Shown: positions 30,313-43,227, counted from the first letter of the stretch. The stretch is 64,000 nt of DNA from Effrenium voratum (GCA_963377175.1 CAUJNA010003827.1:816400-880399), one strand, 5' to 3'. The notes: a model not told the origin generated them from the letters alone. Numbers and translations: made by a program.

Positions 30313-30984
30313 GATTACAACGTTTGAGAACGTAATTGCCGGAAGCAGGCGTGATTCGGGGCAGCAACTACAAAAATGTGTCTGAATGAGGCCCTGCAAA
30401 AATTATTCAGATGACGTGGCGTCCCTCATCTTGACACACTCAAATACTTGTTTGGATCAGTGACTTTGCATTGCTTCCGAAACCTGAGGCCATAATGAAA
30501 AGGAGTTCCCATCTTCATTCAGCCTTGGGTTCTCTCCCGGATCAGTACCACAACTACGCCCTCTGTTGGTCATTCGGCGCCTTGTCTGGGAAGGCCGGTC
30601 CAGTTCTGGAAAGCGTGCAAAGTGGCCCAAATACTCCTGCGGCGTTCAGGAGATTCTTGCACGCATAGATGACGAAAGCGAAATGAGGCTTCTTGCCTGA
30701 AAATAGCGACATCTGGCTTCACACTGTCCCTTACAGTTACATGTTCATCTCTTCTTCTATTTACCTACCATATGTGCTTGTTGGATCACAATGGGTGGTT
30801 TCCCTTTAGCTTCAACAAACAATTTCACGCAAACGGGGCTCGCCTTTGCACACGGGGCCAGGAGTGCTTTTCATCTGCGCGTGAATTCGGAAACTATATT
30901 TCCACGCGGCAAGGCTTTGCGGCAGCCTGCCTCCCAAGACCAAACAAGCATTTATGCTCGAAACTCACAACCCAGCTAGGTAGG

Positions 30985-31690
30985 GTTGCGACCCTAAGCG
31001 TGGTCGCTTCGCGCTCGGTTCGTGCTTGTGCTTGGTTAGTGCTCGGTTCGTGCTCAATTGGTGCTCTGCTCTGCCGGCTCGCGCTCTGTTCGTGCTGCTT
31101 GGGTTGTGCTCAGGTGGCGCTCTGCTTGGGAGGCTCGTATTTGGATCGGGCCCGGTCCGGCCCGGTTCGTGCCCGGTTCGTGCCCGGTTCGAGCCCGGTT
31201 CGTGCGCGGATCGCGCACGGATCGCGCACGGATCGCGCACGGATCGTGCCCGGCTCGTGTCTGGTTTGCCCGGCTCATGCCCGGTTCGTGCTCGGTTCGT
31301 GCCCGGTTCGTGCCCGGTTCGTGCCCGGTTTGCGCCCGGTTCGTGCACGGATCGCGCGCGGATCGTGCACGCGCTCGGTTCGTGCACGGATCGCGCACGG
31401 ATCGCGCGCGGATCCTGGTTCGTGCCCGGTTCGTGCCCGGCTCATGCCCGGTTCGTGCTCGGTTCGTGCCCGGTTCGTGCCCGGTTCGTGCCCGGTTCGC
31501 GCCCAGTTCGTAAACGGTTCGCGCACGGTTCGCGCCCGGTTCGTGCACGGAGCGCGCACGGACCGCACACGGATCGCGCCCGGCTCGTGCCCGGTTCGTG
31601 CCCGGTTCGTGCCCGCCTCATGCCCGGTTCGTGCCCGGTTCGTGCCCGGTTCGTGCCCGGCTCGCGCTCGGCTTTTGCTGCGAGGCTCAT
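30985..31690. repeat. 11-bp minisatellite (CGTGCCCGGTT)
   Basis: About 700 bp of degenerate 11-bp units with variants (CGCGCACGGAT, CGTGCTCGGTT). Because 11 is not a multiple of 3 and the unit lacks stops, several frames on both strands are open for 100-300 codons. These include the longest frame in the window, which translates as an Arg/Pro/Val/Gly repeat. No gene is implied. Confidence 0.95.
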
Positions 31691-31699
31691 GCTAGTTTG

Positions 31700-32136
31700 A
31701 GCTTTGCCTTGGCGAGCGGCTTCCCCATAGCAATAAATGGGGTACCCCCCTTCCCCCCTTTTAATCAATATTCCCTGGGGCAAAAAAAACTATTGATTGG
31801 GTACCACAAGGGCGCTGCAGGGTGCCACCTGGCACAAACGCCTTAAACAGCAATATGTCCACTAGCGATTTAAAAGAAAACCGCTCAAGGCAGTTTTGTT
31901 GATATTGAACTTGAACAAAACAAATCGGCGCAGTTCAATCTGATTTGCTCACTCTAGATTTGAATTTGCAATGCGATAATTCAAACGTGAATGCAATCGT
32001 AAGTCAAACCTGGTTTGGAGAGCTCATAAGTTCAGGTCTGGACGAGGGGTCCGCGAAAAACAAATTAATGATAAAGCGCATTCTTGATAGGGGGAAGTAA
32101 TTGGCAGCTCAGCCTAGAGCCTTTGAGAGAGCTGGC
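31700..32136. other. No supported gene
   Basis: AT-richer mixed sequence without convincing exons or elements. Confidence 0.3.
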
Positions 32137-32297
32137 GTGTTACAGAAAACGCCGCAATCCGGCCACCAGCCCCCCCACCACCCTTCCTTTGTTATAACAA
32201 CCCCAATGAAAAACAATGGACACGTGGACTCAGAATTGAGCCTAGGGAGGGGTGGGGGAGGGGGCAACTCCAGAAATCACGGCGTTTTCTGTAACAC
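32137..32297. mobile_element. TIR element, family N
   Basis: Perfect 18-bp TIRs: GTGTTACAGAAAACGCCG (32137-32154) and CGGCGTTTTCTGTAACAC (32280-32297). Only copy seen in the window. Confidence 0.85.
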
Positions 32298-32741
32298 CTC
32301 AGCATTGCGTATCTTGAGCCGGGCGCTGTTTGTAAGATTGTTGTGGGGAGCCTGTTCAACCCAGTGTCCCGGAAAACACAAAGTTCGGTTGTTATTTTCA
32401 CGCTAAATGCGTCTGCGCCAATGTGCTTGGAGCTGGGCGGCCATAGCAAATATATCTTTGTAGGGCTTTTCAATTCCAAGTCTGGGGGTGGCAACTTGGC
32501 TTTGCGGCGATAGCGTTTGGCGGTGTTCCTTTCTGGCGCTTAGAAGCACCAGCCACTGGCCAAATAAGAGGCGAGGCAACAAGGCCCACGGAAACCACAA
32601 GGGTAAGAGAATAGACGCCCAAGCAGAAAAAGCATTCTGGAGAGTACAATTGCTGAGCAGACCCACAAAAGCTGAGCTGCGCGGCGCTTTCACCTTTGGC
32701 TGTTCAACGTAGGGCTTGAAATCACGCATTTGAGAAAGCAT
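32298..32741 (-). other. Coding-like region, frame unresolved
   Basis: On the - strand two frames are open downstream of GTGGCTGGTGCTTCTAAG: one contains EHRQTLSPQSQVATPRLGIE, the other KRYRRKAKLPPPDLELKSP. An exon is likely, but I cannot decide the frame. Confidence 0.3.
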
Positions 32742-32916
32742 GCCTGTTTGAGCTGGCGCAAAGCAGAAACCCTCAGAGCGCTACGTGCTTCCAAAGCTTC
32801 GTCAGGTCCGACCATGCATCAACAGCTTCTTGCTGCGCGTAGAATTACAAATCTATCATGCCTGGAAAGCCCAGGGCGCCGAATTTCCGCCACTGATTGA
32901 AGTTAAATAAACGCGC

Positions 32917-34460
32917 TTGGTGCCCAAAAACGTCGTTGGCGAATATTCAAGAACTTGTGTGAACCGTTTGATTGCCAAAAAACGCCGTTTGATTGCCAAA
33001 AAAGCCGTTGGCAAACATCAGTTGACCAGCTTGACCTTGGCAAAGCGTCACACTTTGGGATATATGCAGGTATTCTGTGACAAACCTTCTGACTTCACTG
33101 CCATGCTACACAAAACCACGCATCTTTGGACAGCTCTCTGGAGGCCGTCTCGCACACTATGGCTTTGCATTGCCCGCGCTTACCTGCGAAACAAAACATT
33201 GGCCAGTGTGCAAACAAAAAAGCACTCTGGGGTCTGTGATGCCCAGTGTATCAAAGGCAAGCCCCGGGAAACCCTTGTTTTTTTGTGGGTGTTCGGTCAA
33301 TTGACTGTCACAATTCCCGTAGCTGGCTTCGACGCTTGTGACGGCTACCTGAAAAAAGGATACTCAAAAACAAAACACTACCCAGAAATTGGATGCCCTC
33401 AAAAGACAACACCACCGCCATGTACTCAAAGACGTCATTTCTGGCCGCATGCACCAGGTCAGGAGCCGTCGCCTGCGCGTCCAACGCTCCAAGTTCGTAA
33501 GGCTCCTTGCAAAGACCTCGGCCGGACACATGGCCAACCTGAGCTGAACCTAGGATTTAAGATGGCCCTGGCAAGATCTTGGCCTTCAGACGGGTTCAAC
33601 ATCTTTTCCGCCACAATCTTCTTAGTAATTCACTGGCAAACGCATCAAACTACCTTGACCCAAATATAGGGTCTGGTTTGTAACCACCTTTTGGGTGTTG
33701 CTTGGGGTTTTGCGCAAATACCATGACCCCTCTACCAGGAGCCCAATGTTTACATGTTAAATGCTGATCTCCTTAGAGAGCTGTCAAAAAGGGTTTCTAC
33801 ACATAATACAGGCGTGTTGCGAAGTTGCACACTTTTGTAATCATAGCCTGTTACTTGCTCAGTGGCCATGGCAAACTTAAAAGGACACCTCCTTTGACTA
33901 GCTGACTTTGAAAGCGACATCGCTGCAAATGGAGACAACTACCGCGCAGTGCTCTTAAGCATAAGTCAGAAAGGAGCCCCTGCAACACCGGTTCCTCCCC
34001 GAACCTCAAATGAGTCATGGTCGCAACACATAAGGCACTTTTTCGGCCGCCTTGGGGACCGGCGAGGAAGACACCACAGTACCACTTGTGGAGTGGGTGA
34101 CTCAACAACCTGGTGCTGAGTGCTTCTGCATCCCACGACTTCAGCTTTAGCACGATTGCAACTTCTTCGAAAAGCCCTCAAGACCAAAGAAAAAAGACAC
34201 CCGCGCGATGGTGAGGAAGGGTAACAGGAGGTGCCGCGGGCAAAGGGGTCTTTTTGCCACCATTTTGTGAGAAAACTGGCAAAAAGACCCCCTGAAAAAG
34301 GAATGCTTCCCTACAAGGGGTTCGATCATTTTTCCACCAAAGGTGGCAAAAAGACCCCCCTGGCCGCCAACAAACATGGGTCACCTGCACCGAGCTGCGC
34401 CGGGAAGTTGACTCGCGCGCTCCGCCAGAATCCGCGGCAGAAGGAGAGGAACCACATGCG
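32917..34460. other. Open frames without a defensible gene model
   Basis: A 250-codon + frame (32917-33669) lacks exon-like composition for much of its length and overlaps another + frame ending at about 33543 (KDVISGRMHQVRSRRLRVQR). The rest is mixed sequence. I call no gene. Confidence 0.25.
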
Positions 34461-34566
34461 GGTTCACCTGGTACAAAAGTGGACCCAGAACCATGCTTCA
34501 AGAATTAGAAAGGCGGATTTCCACAACGATTTTCGGCTGGGACTGCCCCCTATTCATCTACCCGGA
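34461..34566 (+). mobile_element. Family A copy 2, partial
   Basis: Shares GGACCCAGAACCATGCTTCA, AAGGCGG, GGCTGGGACTGCCCC and TTCATCTACCCGG with 43092-43227. The outer TIR bases are degraded. Confidence 0.65.
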
Positions 34567-34913
34567 TGTTCAGCACGGTTCATCTGCGGCAAGCGCCGCA
34601 GCCCAAGTCCGGAAGGTGGAAGAAACAAAGCGAATTCCGTCGACCTCCCCAAGCAAAAAGTCACAAGGCAACGCGCGAAGCGAATAAAAGGCCCCGGGCC
34701 AATTTTCCAAACTGATTCCAAAGGGCCTCGCTCCCCCCGATCCCGAACACGAAAAAGGACGAAACCTGCTTTCCCAAATTTCTGCAATGTACCAAGCATG
34801 CCTTGCTCGCAGAAGATCACAAAGTGCCCAATTCTGCACCCAAGTAGCGCCAGGTTCCTGCAATTTGGAACAAGTTGTTCACGCTGAGTTGCTTTGCAGT
34901 TTTGCTTCCTTAC

Positions 34914-35104
34914 GTTTTCTGCCCAATCGGTCTGCGAAGAGCCAAAGCGACAACCGAAGGCAAATGGGGCACACCATGGCACATAACCTCCCCTTGGCGT
35001 TGTTATAGCGGCCCATGATGGCATGCAGTGAGCAGGAATCCAAGGAATCATGGCACTGAGCCAATCGAGCACGGCAGTCCTCGCACATGAATTTGCCGCG
35101 CAAA
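34914..35104 (-). CDS. Internal exon with a cysteine-rich motif
   Basis: On the - strand a long pyrimidine tract and CTACCCAG precede the exon, and AAAAC|GTAAGG ends it: good splice sites. The frame LRGKFMCEDCRARLAQC, then LDSCSLHAIMGRYNN and LCAMVCPICLRLSLWLFAD has C-x2-C pairs that could bind zinc. No named family. A second - frame is open over the same bases and belongs to a 224-codon frame, so the frame choice is an inference. Confidence 0.45.
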
Positions 35105-35467
35105 CTGGGTAGACGAGAGCGGAGCATGCAGGGACAGGAAAAAAAAGGGAGCAAATCAAAACAAAGCAATTAAGCGAATCTTTGAATACGTTCAACTTGC
35201 GATTTCTGCGTTTGTCTGACGATTTCATGTCTCCTCAACCGCCGTGAACCATTCACGGAGCCCAGCCGAACAAAAAACACGTCCGAATGCGCCTGTGAGA
35301 CCAGGGACCAGCGCCTGAGCGATAGGCTGATCGACACCAAAGTGGCAACCTGCCAAAACAAAAGACGAGTTGTTGCTCTTCCCGGGAGCGAGTAGGGAGA
35401 ACAGAACAAGTCGTTTCCCGGGAGCGAGTAGGGAGAGAACAGAAAAGTTAATTCCCAGCAAAGGGTG

Positions 35468-35560
35468 GTGAAACCCTGGCACCATGTTGCTGAAGCCCCT
35501 GATCAAGCGATCCCATTGGCGCACTTGCTTCTTGTACTCAAGGGCCCCTGCCCGCTCCTC
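35468..35560 (-). CDS. Possible exon
   Basis: The - strand reads EERAGALEYKKQVRQWDRLI followed by RGFSNMVPGF. Boundaries are weak (acceptor-like CCGTCTGAG). Product unknown. Confidence 0.3.
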
Positions 35561-36822
35561 GCCATCGTCTCAGACGGTTTATGTTTTTTGTTGTTGCCCT
35601 GGAGCACAATAGGTAGGTGGGGGAAAGTTGACAACAAGCAAGACACCGCTTCAAACAGCGCTGCCAAGCTGACTTTCCGCAGCAAACATGGAAGCTGACA
35701 GTGGTGCAAGACCTCAAACAGTCACACATGCCACAAAACACAAACTGCAACGTTTGTTGGAGAAAGCGTAAACTCTGCCTCAATTGTGGGGAATCCCGGT
35801 GGGTGAATTCTATGGCTCATAGCCTGGTCACAAGATCAGGCCCCATTGCCTTGTTGAGGGGAGGGCGTATCTCCCGCGGATTTCTCTGAAGAGTCCACGG
35901 ACATGTCGCCTTGCTGCTCACGGATACGCACTATGGCAGAAGCTCCCTTGAAGAAAAAAAACTCTTCCGAAGTGACGTCCTCAAAACTACCCTCTAAATG
36001 GTGGTGTCAAGGCGGGCAACCCTGTGAGCTGAAAACACCCCGGGATCCTATGGGTTGTTTCTTTTCAATGGTGGGTGGAGCCAGCATGACACAGCATTCA
36101 AACTTTATAACGAGCTCAATGATGGTCCTCAGAGAATCCCTTGCTTTCAAGTCCCCTTCCAGGGCGCAGGCCATGCTCCACCGTAAAACGCTCGATGGCC
36201 AAAGAACAACGCACAAACAACGTAACCCTAGCCAAATGAACGCCACGCGAACCCGGACTGTTGACAGAAAAAACCCTGGGGTGTACCCGCATGCGCACTG
36301 AGTATAGGCTGCCTGCATCCCGCAAGGACAGCGACATAAATTCAGCAATATGCACCACAATTTTGGCACGCCACAACATACAAGCTAGGCGCTGCAATGT
36401 CACTGAACTTCTCGGATTGCGCCGGCAAAAGTCGCTGCACTGTGCCCGCATGTTCCAGTGTGGTGCTTACGTTCTAGCTACCCTGCGGCTGACCGACTAC
36501 AAGATGCAGCTTATTTGGGATTTCAGGGGGCATTCTAGAAACAAAGTGGCATCATCCTGGCATCAACACAGCTTTAACATGCATGAAAATGGGATCAATA
36601 CGGCATCAACAAGACATTGCTCAAAGGATGCCTTTCCCCAGGCAAAGAAGCAAGCTCGCATTGACGCTTTGCAGCAAACATGGTACTGGGCAAATTGGAC
36701 TCACAAATATGTCGGGAATCTGTGCCAAACAAAAGAAGGACCCCTCCGAACGGCGGAACGGCTTGAGGTTGGCTCTTCGTATAACGGCTTGAACACGATT
36801 CCAAAATTCTAGTTGTACCTGC

Positions 36823-36962
36823 TAATGTTGCCCCAGGATTAATAAACCCGTCCCATTATTAGGGGGGTGTTCCCTCCAAAAGTGGTCTGAAGCCCCACTA
36901 AAAGGGGACACCCCCTCGATGAAAATTAAGCAGGGCTTCTGCTTAATCCGGGGTTAACATTA
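36823..36962. mobile_element. TIR element, family B copy 3
   Basis: Ends TAATGTTGCCCC and GGGGTTAACATTA, with a shared GGATTAATAAACCC/TTAATCC block and AAAAGTGG core. Diverged. Confidence 0.6.
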
Positions 36963-37813
36963 TCTCCGCCAAGGAGCACATTCAGCATCTCTTCCAGCTC
37001 CCGGCAAGGCGAATCTGCCATCATTGTGCCGTCCCTCATCAAGTCGGTTGCGCCTGCGGAATGCCAACATGTGCTCTTCACACGAAACGGCTGGCAGCTG
37101 GTCAGCTGGTGTCAAAATGGTGACTGTTGTTGGGTGGAATTGGGGAACTGAAATTGTCCTATTGTGAAACAAGGTTTGCAAGAAGATATGAACGTGGATC
37201 CCCTTTCCTCTTCACGGTGGCAGAAACCCAGTAACACGTAGGCTCGTGCAGGGTAAGTAAATTCAACTAGGTCTTCTGCTTTCTTCCTGCCCTTCTGACA
37301 ATGAGCAAGGCGCCCTCATCAACAAAACCCAGCCGCTCTTGGCTCGCCCTCTTTATGCGCGGCTACTTCGAATCATGCACATGTGTCAACGCAACTGGCG
37401 TGGCCATCCTAACGAGAAACACTTGAGATTAATTGTTAGAGCTTCTTGCGAGACGGAAGGGTTGGGATTAGTATGATGAACCATCAACTCCACTTTGAAC
37501 CATCGCCGTTTTCGCTGTCGCTACAACATGCTATCGTTGCCGCTTTCCTTCTTGGCCCACGCAGCCGAAGCATTGACACCCACTTCCGGCTTCTTTCTCC
37601 GAGTCTTGTCCCAAATCGGGTTTTTTTCCAAGTCTTGTCCCACATCAAACAAACTTCTCATGCAACAAATTAAACCTAGCGGGTTGTTAAGCGCTTTTCA
37701 CCCCTCCCCTCACGGCCTTCCCATGGTTGCAGCGAGCCATCAGGCGCCTTCTCAAGCAAGCGCACGGCCTGGCGGAAGGAGGGGCAGCCGAATTTCGGCG
37801 TTTCAGGGCTTTG

Positions 37814-37934
37814 TCAGGGATCCTTACAGTATACACCTAAACATCGCCTTCTTTTCATGGTGGTTTCAACCTTTATTTTGTTGAAAAAGCAACATGTTTC
37901 AAATGGGCAAAATGTATGTTTTAAGGAGCCCTGT
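37814..37934 (+). mobile_element. TIR element, family I copy 3
   Basis: TCAGGGATCCTTACA at the left and TTTTAAGGAGCCCTG at the right. The interior closely matches 28111-28230 (CTTTTCATGGTGGTTTC). Confidence 0.85.
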
Positions 37935-38613
37935 TTATTTCAGTCTGACAATGGGCTCCATCGGCAAAAACAAAAACTCGAAGCCCACGAAGACCTATGA
38001 TCATGCAAGATCAAGAGTAAATGGGAAGGACCCTGTTCATGACATTTGCTTCTTCCTATGAGCGCTGCCAACAATTGGCACGCCTCAGAGCACTCACTAC
38101 GTTGGGGCAGTGTGCAAACCACACCCCTGCCGGCGGTTGTTTCATAAAAATCCTTGTAGAAGTTGCTAGGGCAGGGGCCCCAGCATCTCAATTGCCGCCA
38201 AAACATTATTATGGAGTTGCAAATGAGCCACGCCGCACCAGTGTCAGACGCAGGAAGACGCGGTCGATCCGTGGTCATGCCCCCGAAGACGCCTTGACCT
38301 CTTGCCTAACACGCAAGTGCACAGCTAACACAAAAGAGAGGACTCAATCCGAATCCGAGCGCCTTTTCAATGATAGCACCAGTTCTCCAAAAGGCCGAGC
38401 GTTCATTGGAAAGCAGTGCAGTAGGTTCCGTGGTGACGGGGCACCCGCAATGTCACTTCTCCCGAGTCGTCCTCGCCATCACCTTCCCTGGATGCAGTGA
38501 TCCCCTGAACTCGCCCCTCTTCGACAAGGGGGGTCATTCATTGTGCCAACGGATGGGCACGGGAAATGCGCAGCAACGACAGTAGAGCCAGAGTTCCACA
38601 CATTGTGTACTTG

Positions 38614-38740
38614 TGTTCGGCCAAGTGAGTGAGTTGGTGGTAACCTAGGTCATGCCACACTTAAAACTTATAGTGGGGTTAACCCACTCATTAGTGGGCC
38701 ATGACCCAGGTGCCGAACCACTTCCTAACTTGGCCGAACA
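38614..38740. mobile_element. TIR element, family O copy 1
   Basis: Perfect 13-bp TIRs TGTTCGGCCAAGT / ACTTGGCCGAACA, with an inner GGTCATG..CATGACC pair and a central GGGGTTAACCCA palindrome. Confidence 0.8.
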
Positions 38741-39600
38741 TCCAAGGATCTTCAGCAAGGATAAAATCAATCGTCATGAAAGACTCGCAGTGGATCGTTT
38801 GAAGAACCGCAGGACATGGCAGAACGGCTGAGCCGTCACAGGTTGAATGATTCTCCCAGTCAGGACAATAACCGTAGTGACCAAAGTAGCTAAGTAGCTG
38901 TAAGGCATTGACCCCAGGAGGCGCAACTGGACCCCGAGACGCCCAAACAGGGCTCAGCCAAAAAGAGTCAGGCCCCCCCCCCCCAGCGGCCTCAAAAGGC
39001 ACAAGCCGCCCAAAAATGAACGAGCAGATAGTTTGCACTTCGCAACACTACAGGGTGTTGCTTCCTTTGCACAAGGGCAGAAGCTAGATCCCTCGATTTG
39101 GAACACACAAGGGCTGCGCCGTTTCTACCCAAAGGTCTTTGCAAGGCATGGTTGTGGACATAGCACTTTCTGTGAAACCAACATGTTCATTTCCGTGACA
39201 AGACATAATATAACTTGCAGGTTTCTACAAGCTTGTCACGGCTCGGAGCAACTTTCTTGCTTGCCAGAGGGGTCTGGAAACGGACCGCGCCTCCACCAGC
39301 ATTGGCATTGAGGAGGATGCGCAAATGGCCTCGGCGCGACTGGGGGCTTTCTAGTTGGGAGGGGTAGAGGAGCCTTTTACTCCTTGGCGCAGGCCACAAT
39401 CACTCTCAGGGAAAAAATGGCAACGAACGCAGGGGCACAAAACTGTTCTTGCCCTGGGGTCCGCAAAGATGTTGTCAAACTCCCTGGCCAACCGAGTGGT
39501 CTTCTTCACGAAGAGTAGCGCGTGTTTTCCTGGATGAGCTCACTCAAAAGCCCTCTATGTTCGATAGCCAAACAGGATAGGCTGGCAGCAGCACACCCTG

Positions 39601-39905
39601 CGCAACTCTGAGTCTCGGCCTGCAGCAGCACCCTGCTACAGCGCACCTGCTACACCAGCACCCTGCCGCAGCGCACCTTGCTCAACTCTGAGTCTCGGCC
39701 TGCAGCAGCACCCTGCTACAGCGCACCTGCTACACCAGCACCCTGCCGCAGCGCACCTTGCTCAACTCTGAGTCTCGGCCTGCAGCAGCAGCACCCTGCA
39801 GCAGCACTCCCTGCGCAACTCGGAGTCTGGGGCTGCAGCAGCACCTTGCTACCGCAGCACCCTGCAAGAGCAGCACCCTGTACACCCTGCACCGTTGCAC
39901 CCTGC
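39601..39905. repeat. 80-bp tandem repeat, CAG/CTG-rich
   Basis: Units start CGCAACTCTGAGTCTCGG or CTCAACTCTGAGTCTCGG at 39601, 39681 and 39761. The first two are nearly identical 80-bp units; later ones decay into CAGCAGCACCCTG repeats. Confidence 0.9.
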
Positions 39906-41510
39906 ACTGTTGCACCCTGCAACAGCACCCTGGCGAATTGCTGTGTAAGGTCGTCGGAGTTCATTGAAGTAGCAGATCTTCGGTTCTGGTTCTCGCATGG
40001 GGATGGCAACCCGAGCCAAGCGCTCCTCAAAGAAGTCGACCAAGTGTCGCGCTCCATTAGGTTGTGTGACCATGATCGCAACCCAGGCACGTCCTGACAG
40101 CTGGGACCCCAGCAATGGCCCCAAACGTCGCCGCCTCCGGCGCGTGTCGGCTCTGTCGGCGTCCTTCATCCGATTCACCGCCGAGGTCCCTGTGCCTTGA
40201 GCTCCGGCTCAGCGTCTCGCTCAACAAGCACGAAGGGTTGATTCCTGCTGTGCCCTGGCTTTTCGTCCAAGGGGCAGGGCATGTGACTCAAGGGAACCGG
40301 CCTCAATCAAACCATAACTTTCTTCTTACCTCGCGTGTCCGCTGGCTCTGTGTGCGCATGGGTCAAAGGAAAGGTTTTTTAATTTGGGAGAGGGAACATC
40401 AAAGCATCCGCAGTCTCGCCAGCTCGAAGGCACCCTATTGGCATTTCATGATCGAAACCAACAGGCAATCAACTTGTTGGCCTGTTTGGCTGGTACGTGA
40501 AGGGACCTGCCCGCTCTCCATGAATCCTCAAGAGAGTCATTCGACGTGAACAAAGCTACCAGGAAGGGGCTGTTGTACTTCCGACAACTTAGTCACGTCA
40601 CCAAGTTGTTCTGCGCAGAAAATGACAACTGGTGGGCAACTTCTGAACGGTTCCTGTTCAACGCTAGAACAAAATGCATGGCCCGCAGCAACAAGGGTCT
40701 CTTGATGACGAACATGTTTGCATACAAAATCCAGGGGAAACACCCCCCCAAAACAAACAGTCATGCCCCACAGCCCTCAACGACCTCCCCAAACTCTTCA
40801 GGTTGTACCCTCCTAACTCCTAACAAAGATGGTAAGTGAACAGAAGGTCTTTATTGCATGGCCGTGCGCTTCCATCACTAACGGGTTGCCTGCACTCGGC
40901 CCCACTGAACCGAGGACCCTGCCGACGCAATCATCACATTTGGCGCTGTGTGCCTGGCCCAAAGAGGAGGCTGGGTGAAGCAAACAGAGGTCATGACATG
41001 TCCCACACTGAGATTGCGCTCTTGAAAAGAAAGCCCTTTATAGGAGGAGCGAAACTGCAAAGCTTTGCCCTGATGGGGAAATGCAACATCTGACAAAAGG
41101 ACACTGGAGCGACGGAGGCAATATCCGGTTCGACAAAGCTCATATCATAGCATATCATTCACACCAACTGCAGACGGCCAATTCCAAGACAAGATTTGAA
41201 ATTGACTCGCTTTGGACGTGCCAAAAGGACCGCTTTTTGCCGCAATGTTCGAAAGGGTAATTGCGGGGGAACCTTCCACCGGAGACTCTGATGCAATGAC
41301 TGCAGTAGGAGGAAAATACCCATCGCAGTGCCGGGAGCAGCGACCAAGATGTACAGCCGAACAGTCCTGCTTAGGCTGCCCGGCTGGCCTGTTCAGCAGA
41401 ACCACCGGACCACCAGTGCTGGACGCGCAGGTGATTGTCAGCGTCCTGTGGGCGACAATGGTCAGCCCGAAAGCTGACTGCCGTGCTGAATCCCAGCGAA
41501 CATGTAAGGA
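39906..41510. other. No supported gene
   Basis: Mixed sequence with overlapping open frames on both strands. No clear exon boundary or TIR element found. Confidence 0.3.
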
Positions 41511-41552
41511 AAAAGGGTACCCTTATTCTAACCTCTCTACTGGAGGACCTAG
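41511..41552 (-). mobile_element. Family E fragment
   Basis: AAAAAGGGTACCCTTATTCT then CTCTCTACTGGAGGACCTAG is one end of family E (compare 63605-63732). The other end is missing; element F2 follows 25 bp on. Confidence 0.65.
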
Positions 41553-41576
41553 TTTGCAAGGGAAACCATAATTGGA

Positions 41577-41672
41577 GTCAGCTAACATGGGCTGGCGCAC
41601 AGACCCCTGTAGAAAGACTACTTTCCTCTTGGTTAGTTGGCCTTCTTGCACTTCCATGTTAGTTGGTGGGAG
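41577..41672 (-). mobile_element. TIR element, family F copy 2
   Basis: GTCAGCTAACATGG at the left and CCATGTTAGTTGGTGGGAG at the right, in reverse orientation to F1. The interior CTTTCCTCTTGG corresponds to CCAAGAGGAAAG of F1. Confidence 0.75.
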
Positions 41673-42957
41673 GGTAATCGAAGTTGAGTGATCTCCCGAA
41701 GGACCCGACATTCAGCTGTTGTTGCTCTCGCTGGCTGCGCTCCGTTCCAGTTTTCTTGGACTCTCAACTCATTGCCAAGTCCGATAATTTCGGCGACAAG
41801 GGTTTAGCATGCTTTTTTTTTTTAAGGGATGTGCAATCATAGGATACTCTGCAAGCAAACTGGCCAATGCTCATGGGGAGTTTTGCTTCACTGAACTGGG
41901 TTCCGTGAGTGCTCCATCTCCGAAGCTACGCCGTGCTGTGACCCACCTGCGCAAGCCAGTTTTCAGCTCGGGCATGCCAGCATTTCAGAGAGTCATCACT
42001 CAGCAAATACGTGGGTCGCCCAATCGGAATCATCTTGCGTCTCGGTTCCAGGACCCATCCCAAGAGAGCGTCCCCTCATGGGGGGGTGGGGTGTGAAACC
42101 CATAAAATGCACCAATTTCAACACCACAAGTGAGAATTACTCGCATTGAGGCAGATTGAGATTCAATAGTGTCTCCCCAAATAACCCCATGGCGCAAGCT
42201 CCTGCCGGTTCTGGCATAGGCCTCTGCAAAGGTGAGACCCATCGAGACAAAGGTGGCCTGGTTTCGATACCTTGGCAAGATGCTCGGGAAAAAGAAGAAA
42301 CAAACAGAGCAAAACTTGTGGTTGGGGGCTCCCTGCCCCACTTTCAAGCATACCAACCGCTCTGAAGGAGTCTGTTGCACCCAGTGACATGTCACTGACT
42401 GGCGAGTTTCAGTCCAAATAGCCGCGGCAAAGTAGAACCCCCGAGAATAAGTTTGGTCCTTTTTGGATCCACCCCTGTAGGATATTGAAAGAGCACTAAA
42501 AGTAAAACACACGCTCCACCTGAATTCCACAAACTGCACATCCAAACTGTTTTCTAGACATCAGGTCTTACGCCGCGGCACGGTAAGAGGTGCTTTTCAA
42601 CCTCAAGATCAGTGCACAAGGCAACCCCAACAAATGCTTCAAACAACACCAAACGAAAACAAATCCGGCGGTCCGCATGCAACTCCTGTACTTTGTTTAC
42701 TATCCAATCCTGATTTGCCTCAGATATGGCCAGCGTGCTGATTCATGTAATCGTAGATGTAGCCTGCAGGGTGGGGCGCTGCGCCCTCTTTGCCAGGAGG
42801 TTTAGCAGTCCGGTCGCCCAGAAACACATCCCTCTCTCCCAGTCCCTCCAAGAGGAAACTGCTTGTGCTGTCAAGAGCCAGGCTCTTTCTCTGGCTGGTC
42901 TGATGGAAGCTGCTCCAAGGTCGCATGCAAGACCGGCAATTTCTTGTGAATCACAAC

Positions 42958-43061
42958 AATTCATAGAAACCAGCTACAGGAAATTCTACAGGAAGTTAGC
43001 CAAATACCCACCAAAATCAGGGGTTTCATATAGAACTTCCTGTAGTTGGTTTCTTAGAATT
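42958..43061. mobile_element. TIR element, family M
   Basis: Left AATTCATAGAAACCAGCTAC and right GTAGTTGGTTTCTTAGAATT are inverted repeats of about 25 bp with three mismatches. The repeated CTACAGGAA within the left arm is notable. Confidence 0.75.
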
Positions 43062-43091
43062 CACCCACTGCAAGCAAGGAATTGCTCATGA

Positions 43092-43227
43092 GAGTCACAA
43101 TCAAAACCTGGTACAAACATGGTCTACCCAGAACCATGCTTCAAGAAATAAGAAGGCGGCCGCAACTATTTCTGGCTGGGACTGCCCCTTACTAACCTTC
43201 ATCTACCCGGGTTTTGATTGTGGCTCA
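43092..43227 (+). mobile_element. TIR element, family A copy 3 (best copy)
   Basis: Left GAGTCACAATCAAAACCTGG and right CCGGGTTTTGATTGTGGCTC are near-perfect inverses of about 20 bp. The core has ACCCAGAACCATGCTTCAAG and GGCTGGGACTGCCCC. Reference copy for the family. Confidence 0.85.

Noticed and set aside
30772..31695. The longest open frame (307 codons, +) and long overlapping frames on both strands
   Set aside because: Mostly composed of the 11-bp minisatellite; open frames are expected from a stop-free unit whose length is not a multiple of three.
32917..33669. A 250-codon + strand protein
   Set aside because: Composition is poor over much of its length, a competing + frame overlaps it, and no splice or start context supports it.
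34554..35228. A 224-codon - strand protein
   Set aside because: It spans the splice-bounded exon 34914-35104 in another frame and runs across a clear pyrimidine tract and into element A2. More likely a chance frame.
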